Origin: Wukongarchaeum sp048886645
GTDB taxonomy: Archaea > Asgardarchaeota > Wukongarchaeia > Wukongarchaeales > Wukongarchaeaceae
Length of the DNA: 6,949 nt
Direction of reading: 5' to 3'
Assembly (NCBI GenBank): GCA_048886645.1
Contig: JBHLKN010000097.1
Location: 1-6,949 of the forward strand
In this document: positions 5,357-6,949 of the stretch, in pieces
How the letters are laid out: the number at the start of each line of letters is the position of its first letter
Position numbering within the stretch: position 1 is the stretch's first letter
Notes under the pieces: model-generated
Told to the model about the DNA's origin: nothing
Seen by the model: only the letters and a program-made list of their open reading frames with translations
Databases searched by the model: none
Position numbers and translations under genes: made by a program

Positions 5357-6058
5357 ATGTCTGAATTTGAAGAAAAGAAAAATTTTAGCGATAAATCAGC
5401 AGAAGAATGGTTTGAGCAGGGATTTAAAGCAAAAGATCTACAAGAGAAATTAGAATATTTCTCAAAAGCTCTTGAAATAGATCCAAAGCATATGTTTGCA
5501 TGGTATAATAAAGGCTCAGTTCTCTTTTTTTTAGGCAGGTTTGAGGAAGCATTAGAATGTTATGACAAAGCTCTTGAAATAGATCCAAAATACGGGGACA
5601 CATGGTATAATAAGGGCTATCTTCTCTATGGTTTGGAGAGGTTTGAGGAAGCGCTAGAGTGTTTTGATAAAGCTCTTGAAATAGGGCCAGAAGGTGTGGA
5701 TGCATGGATCAATAAGGGTTTAACTCTCGATTTATTGGGGAGGTCTGAGGAGGCACTAGAGTGTTTTGATAAAGCTATTGAGCTAGATCCAAAAGAGAAG
5801 AGAGCATGGTCTAATAAGGGTTTAACTCTCGGTCTTATGGAGAGATTTGAAGAATCACTAGAATATTTTGATAAAGCTATTGAGCTAGATCCAGACGATG
5901 TATTTTCATGGATCAATAAGGGCTCATCTCTCGCTTTACTGGAGAGGTTTGAGGAAGCAATAAAATGTTTTGATAAAGCCCTTGAATTAGATCCAGAAAA
6001 TGAGCTTGCATTGAAAAGCAGAGAAGTGGCGATGAGTAGGTTGGAGAATAGAAAATAG
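5357..6058 (+). CDS. Tetratricopeptide repeat (TPR) protein
   Basis: A 233-residue soluble scaffold made almost wholly of TPR units, which form paired helices that bind partner proteins. There is an acidic/basic N-terminal tail (1-14) and one short divergent unit at 15-46. Five regular 34-residue units follow at 47-80, 81-114, 115-148, 149-182 and 183-216, then a short helical cap. Each full unit follows 'aW.NKG..L..l.RfEEAleCfDKALElDP', with the TPR consensus W/G/Y/A/P positions largely kept. No signal peptide, membrane segment or catalytic domain is present, so the partner is unknown. Similar all-TPR proteins are abundant in methanogens and uncultivated archaea. The start ATG5357 is supported by AAAGGAG upstream. 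The stop is 7 bases from that of the convergent DUF3795 gene. Confidence 0.93.
   Translation: MSEFEEKKNFSDKSAEEWFEQGFKAKDLQEKLEYFSKALEIDPKHMFAWYNKGSVLFFLGRFEEALECYDKALEIDPKYGDTWYNKGYLLYGLERFEEALECFDKALEIGPEGVDAWINKGLTLDLLGRSEEALECFDKAIELDPKEKRAWSNKGLTLGLMERFEESLEYFDKAIELDPDDVFSWINKGSSLALLERFEEAIKCFDKALELDPENELALKSREVAMSRLENRK
5495..6004 (+). repeat. Five tandem 102-bp units encoding the TPRs
   Basis: The 34-codon units are alike at DNA level too, with recurring blocks such as gataaagctcttgaaatag, aataaggg and gaggaagc at 102-base spacing. This points to expansion by duplication or gene conversion. Such tracts readily change copy number and can collapse in short-read assemblies. Confidence 0.75.
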
Positions 6059-6065
6059 ATAAAGT

Positions 6066-6461
6066 CTAATCAACTTCACTTAACTTCTTTTCTATCCATT
6101 TATCTAAACCTAATTCTCTTATTTCTGGAAGGTTTTTAGGGGCAGAATGAGACTTAGAAAGCCAAACTTCCAATACTGGACAAGGATAGTGCTCACATTC
6201 GTTACAAATTTTTACACCTTGTCTTTTCCCACACTGACGGATAAGACAAAGGCGACATTCGAACCACATTTTTTCTTCTGGACCTTGACAACCTTCACAC
6301 ATTAAACCATAAGGATCTATTTCAATTCCCAATTCTTCACCTAGTTCTTTTGCCACTCTTCTCTTTAGTTCTAAATCGCTTGAATGGGCTGCTTTATAAA
6401 CTTCACAATCCGTTCCACAGAAAAGACCGCAAAGACCTAACAATTGATACTTGTTTTTCAT
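6066..6461 (-). CDS. DUF3795 cysteine-rich protein
   Basis: A 131-residue cytoplasmic protein of the DUF3795 family, common in archaea and anaerobic bacteria; no function is established. It has eleven cysteines (11, 15, 19, 55, 58, 69, 72, 77, 86, 89, 94). They include the signature N-terminal LCGLFCGTDCEVYKA (10-24), CEGC (55-58), CRLCLIRQC (69-77) and CNECEHYPC (86-94). The spacing suggests zinc or iron-sulphur binding, which is inference. A helical tail ending in LDKWIEKKLSEVD closes the protein. ATG6461 is preferred over the in-frame ATG6473 and ATG6509: GGAGA lies four bases upstream, a TATA candidate lies about 55 bases upstream, and the family typically begins shortly before the CGxxC block. 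It is convergent with the TPR gene. Confidence 0.88.
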   Translation of the reverse strand: MKNKYQLLGLCGLFCGTDCEVYKAAHSSDLELKRRVAKELGEELGIEIDPYGLMCEGCQGPEEKMWFECRLCLIRQCGKRQGVKICNECEHYPCPVLEVWLSKSHSAPKNLPEIRELGLDKWIEKKLSEVD

Positions 6462-6465
6462 TCTA

Positions 6466-6470
6466 TCTCC
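6466..6470 (-). promoter_or_regulatory. Ribosome-binding site deciding the DUF3795 start
   Basis: The minus strand reads ggaga four bases before ATG6461. Neither upstream in-frame ATG (6473, 6509) has such a site. Confidence 0.5.
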
Positions 6471-6514
6471 ATCCATAATTTTTGGCTCAATTTTTACAAG
6501 AGATGCCATTTAAC

Positions 6515-6522
6515 ATTTTAAG
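6515..6522 (-). promoter_or_regulatory. Candidate TATA box of the DUF3795 gene
   Basis: The minus strand reads cttaaaat, 61-54 bases before ATG6461. Initiation about 26 bases downstream gives a leader of roughly 30 bases carrying GGAGA. This placement is too close to ATG6509 for that codon to be in the message, which supports the later start. Confidence 0.35.
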
Positions 6523-6690
6523 TGTATCTGAATTTCCGAGCCAAAGTTGAGGAATTTGGACTAAGAGTGAAAGCCGTCCATTATCTAAAATGAATCCCAT
6601 CTAAGCGATCCTGCAAATTAATTCTTAAGACAATTTCATTAAAAAAACAAGGGAAAGGGGGAGAAGAAGGTCTTAGAGTTAGGGGTTGTA

Positions 6691-6853
6691 GCACAAATTG
6701 GTGAAAAAGGAGGATTATGCTTTTCGTGTAAAGGAAGGTAAGGTTTCCTATCTTCGCTGGCGGCTTTATTACAGCACTTTATTCGCGGACATAGTCGAAG
6801 AGAAGCCGATAATCCCTAATACTTTTTACCTAAATTGGGACACCAATTTGTGC
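6691..6853. repeat. Perfect 13-bp inverted repeat bounding a 163-bp segment
   Basis: gcacaaattggtg (6691-6703) is matched exactly by its reverse complement caccaatttgtgc (6841-6853). Terminal inverted repeats of this size around a short segment without a transposase gene are the layout of a MITE. No clear target-site duplication is visible (flanks ttgta and agtca), so the assignment stays open. Confidence 0.55.
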
Positions 6854-6875
6854 AGTCATAAATTTAAGAAAAAAG

Positions 6876-6892
6876 ATATAAAAAGTTTTGGG
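6876..6892 (-). promoter_or_regulatory. Promoter-like block similar to that at 894-910
   Basis: The minus strand reads cccaaaactttttatat, a BRE-like block plus TATA-like box, identical at 15 of 17 positions to the block at 894-910. About 25 bases downstream there is an ATG opening only a 9-codon frame (MTAQIGVPI) that lies in the right arm of the inverted repeat. What it would drive is unknown. Confidence 0.3.
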
Positions 6893-6949
6893 AACGTCAG
6901 CAGAATCGAAAGTAATTTTTTGGGTATTTAAATAAGTTTATGCTTGTTT

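Larger units (their letters stand above)
6523..6949. other. Right-end stretch with no secure gene
   Basis: Between the DUF3795 promoter and the window edge I find no recognisable gene. A plus-strand frame runs from TTG6698 (or GTG6701) to 6931. Its 77 residues (VKKEDYAFRVKEGKVSYLRW at the start) match no family I know, and it spans the 13-bp inverted repeat at 6691-6853. It could be a remnant of a mobile-element gene or chance. The purine-rich aaagggggagaagaagg at 6654-6670 is too far upstream to serve as its ribosome-binding site. Confidence 0.4.

Noticed and set aside
5424..5916. Minus-strand frames inside the TPR gene
   Set aside because: They are repeat-generated shadows of the TPR units.

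Overview
The window reads as AT-rich archaeal DNA. Support for this comes from TATA-type promoter candidates (some with a BRE-like A-rich block upstream), GGTGA/GGAG ribosome-binding sites, a DUF3795 cysteine-rich protein of a kind common in archaea, the start of an archaeal-style secreted surface protein, and a remnant of an archaeal IS4/IS5-like transposase. I cannot fix the lineage from sequence alone. An uncultivated mesophilic archaeon (for example of the Bathyarchaeia, Thermoplasmata or Asgard groups) is a guess.

Layout. Bases 1-305 hold a possible clipped gene start on the minus strand, three copies of an 18-bp direct repeat, and a hairpin. Bases 305-584 (+) hold the N-terminal part of a transposase, broken by a +1 frameshift and then cut off. 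It abuts, tail to tail, the cut-off N-terminus of a secreted surface protein (789-580, -). Both genes end at the same point, so this is a rearrangement scar. Bases 841-1250 hold no convincing gene. Bases 3287-1251 (-) are a complete membrane-bound pyrophosphatase (hppA) whose residues fit the K+-dependent, probably Na+-pumping type.

The gap 3288-3822 upstream of hppA is unusual. It carries a 46-bp exact, inverted copy of an internal piece of hppA (codons for residues about 81-95), next to a small, apparently frameshifted ORF. Then come a RimJ/RimL-type GNAT acetyltransferase (4377-3823, -), a class I SAM methyltransferase (5165-4446, -), a divergent TPR protein (5357-6058, +) and, 7 bp beyond it and convergent, a DUF3795 protein (6461-6066, -). 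The last 440 bases hold no secure gene but contain a perfect 13-bp inverted repeat 137 bp apart and a promoter-like block that also occurs near base 900.

The intact genes do not form an obvious pathway. PPi-driven ion pumping, protein acetylation, small-molecule methylation, a TPR scaffold and a cysteine-rich protein look like independent housekeeping or accessory genes. I see no CRISPR array, tRNA, rRNA or defence cassette. The most unusual signals are the hppA-derived inverted repeat and the double-truncation junction.
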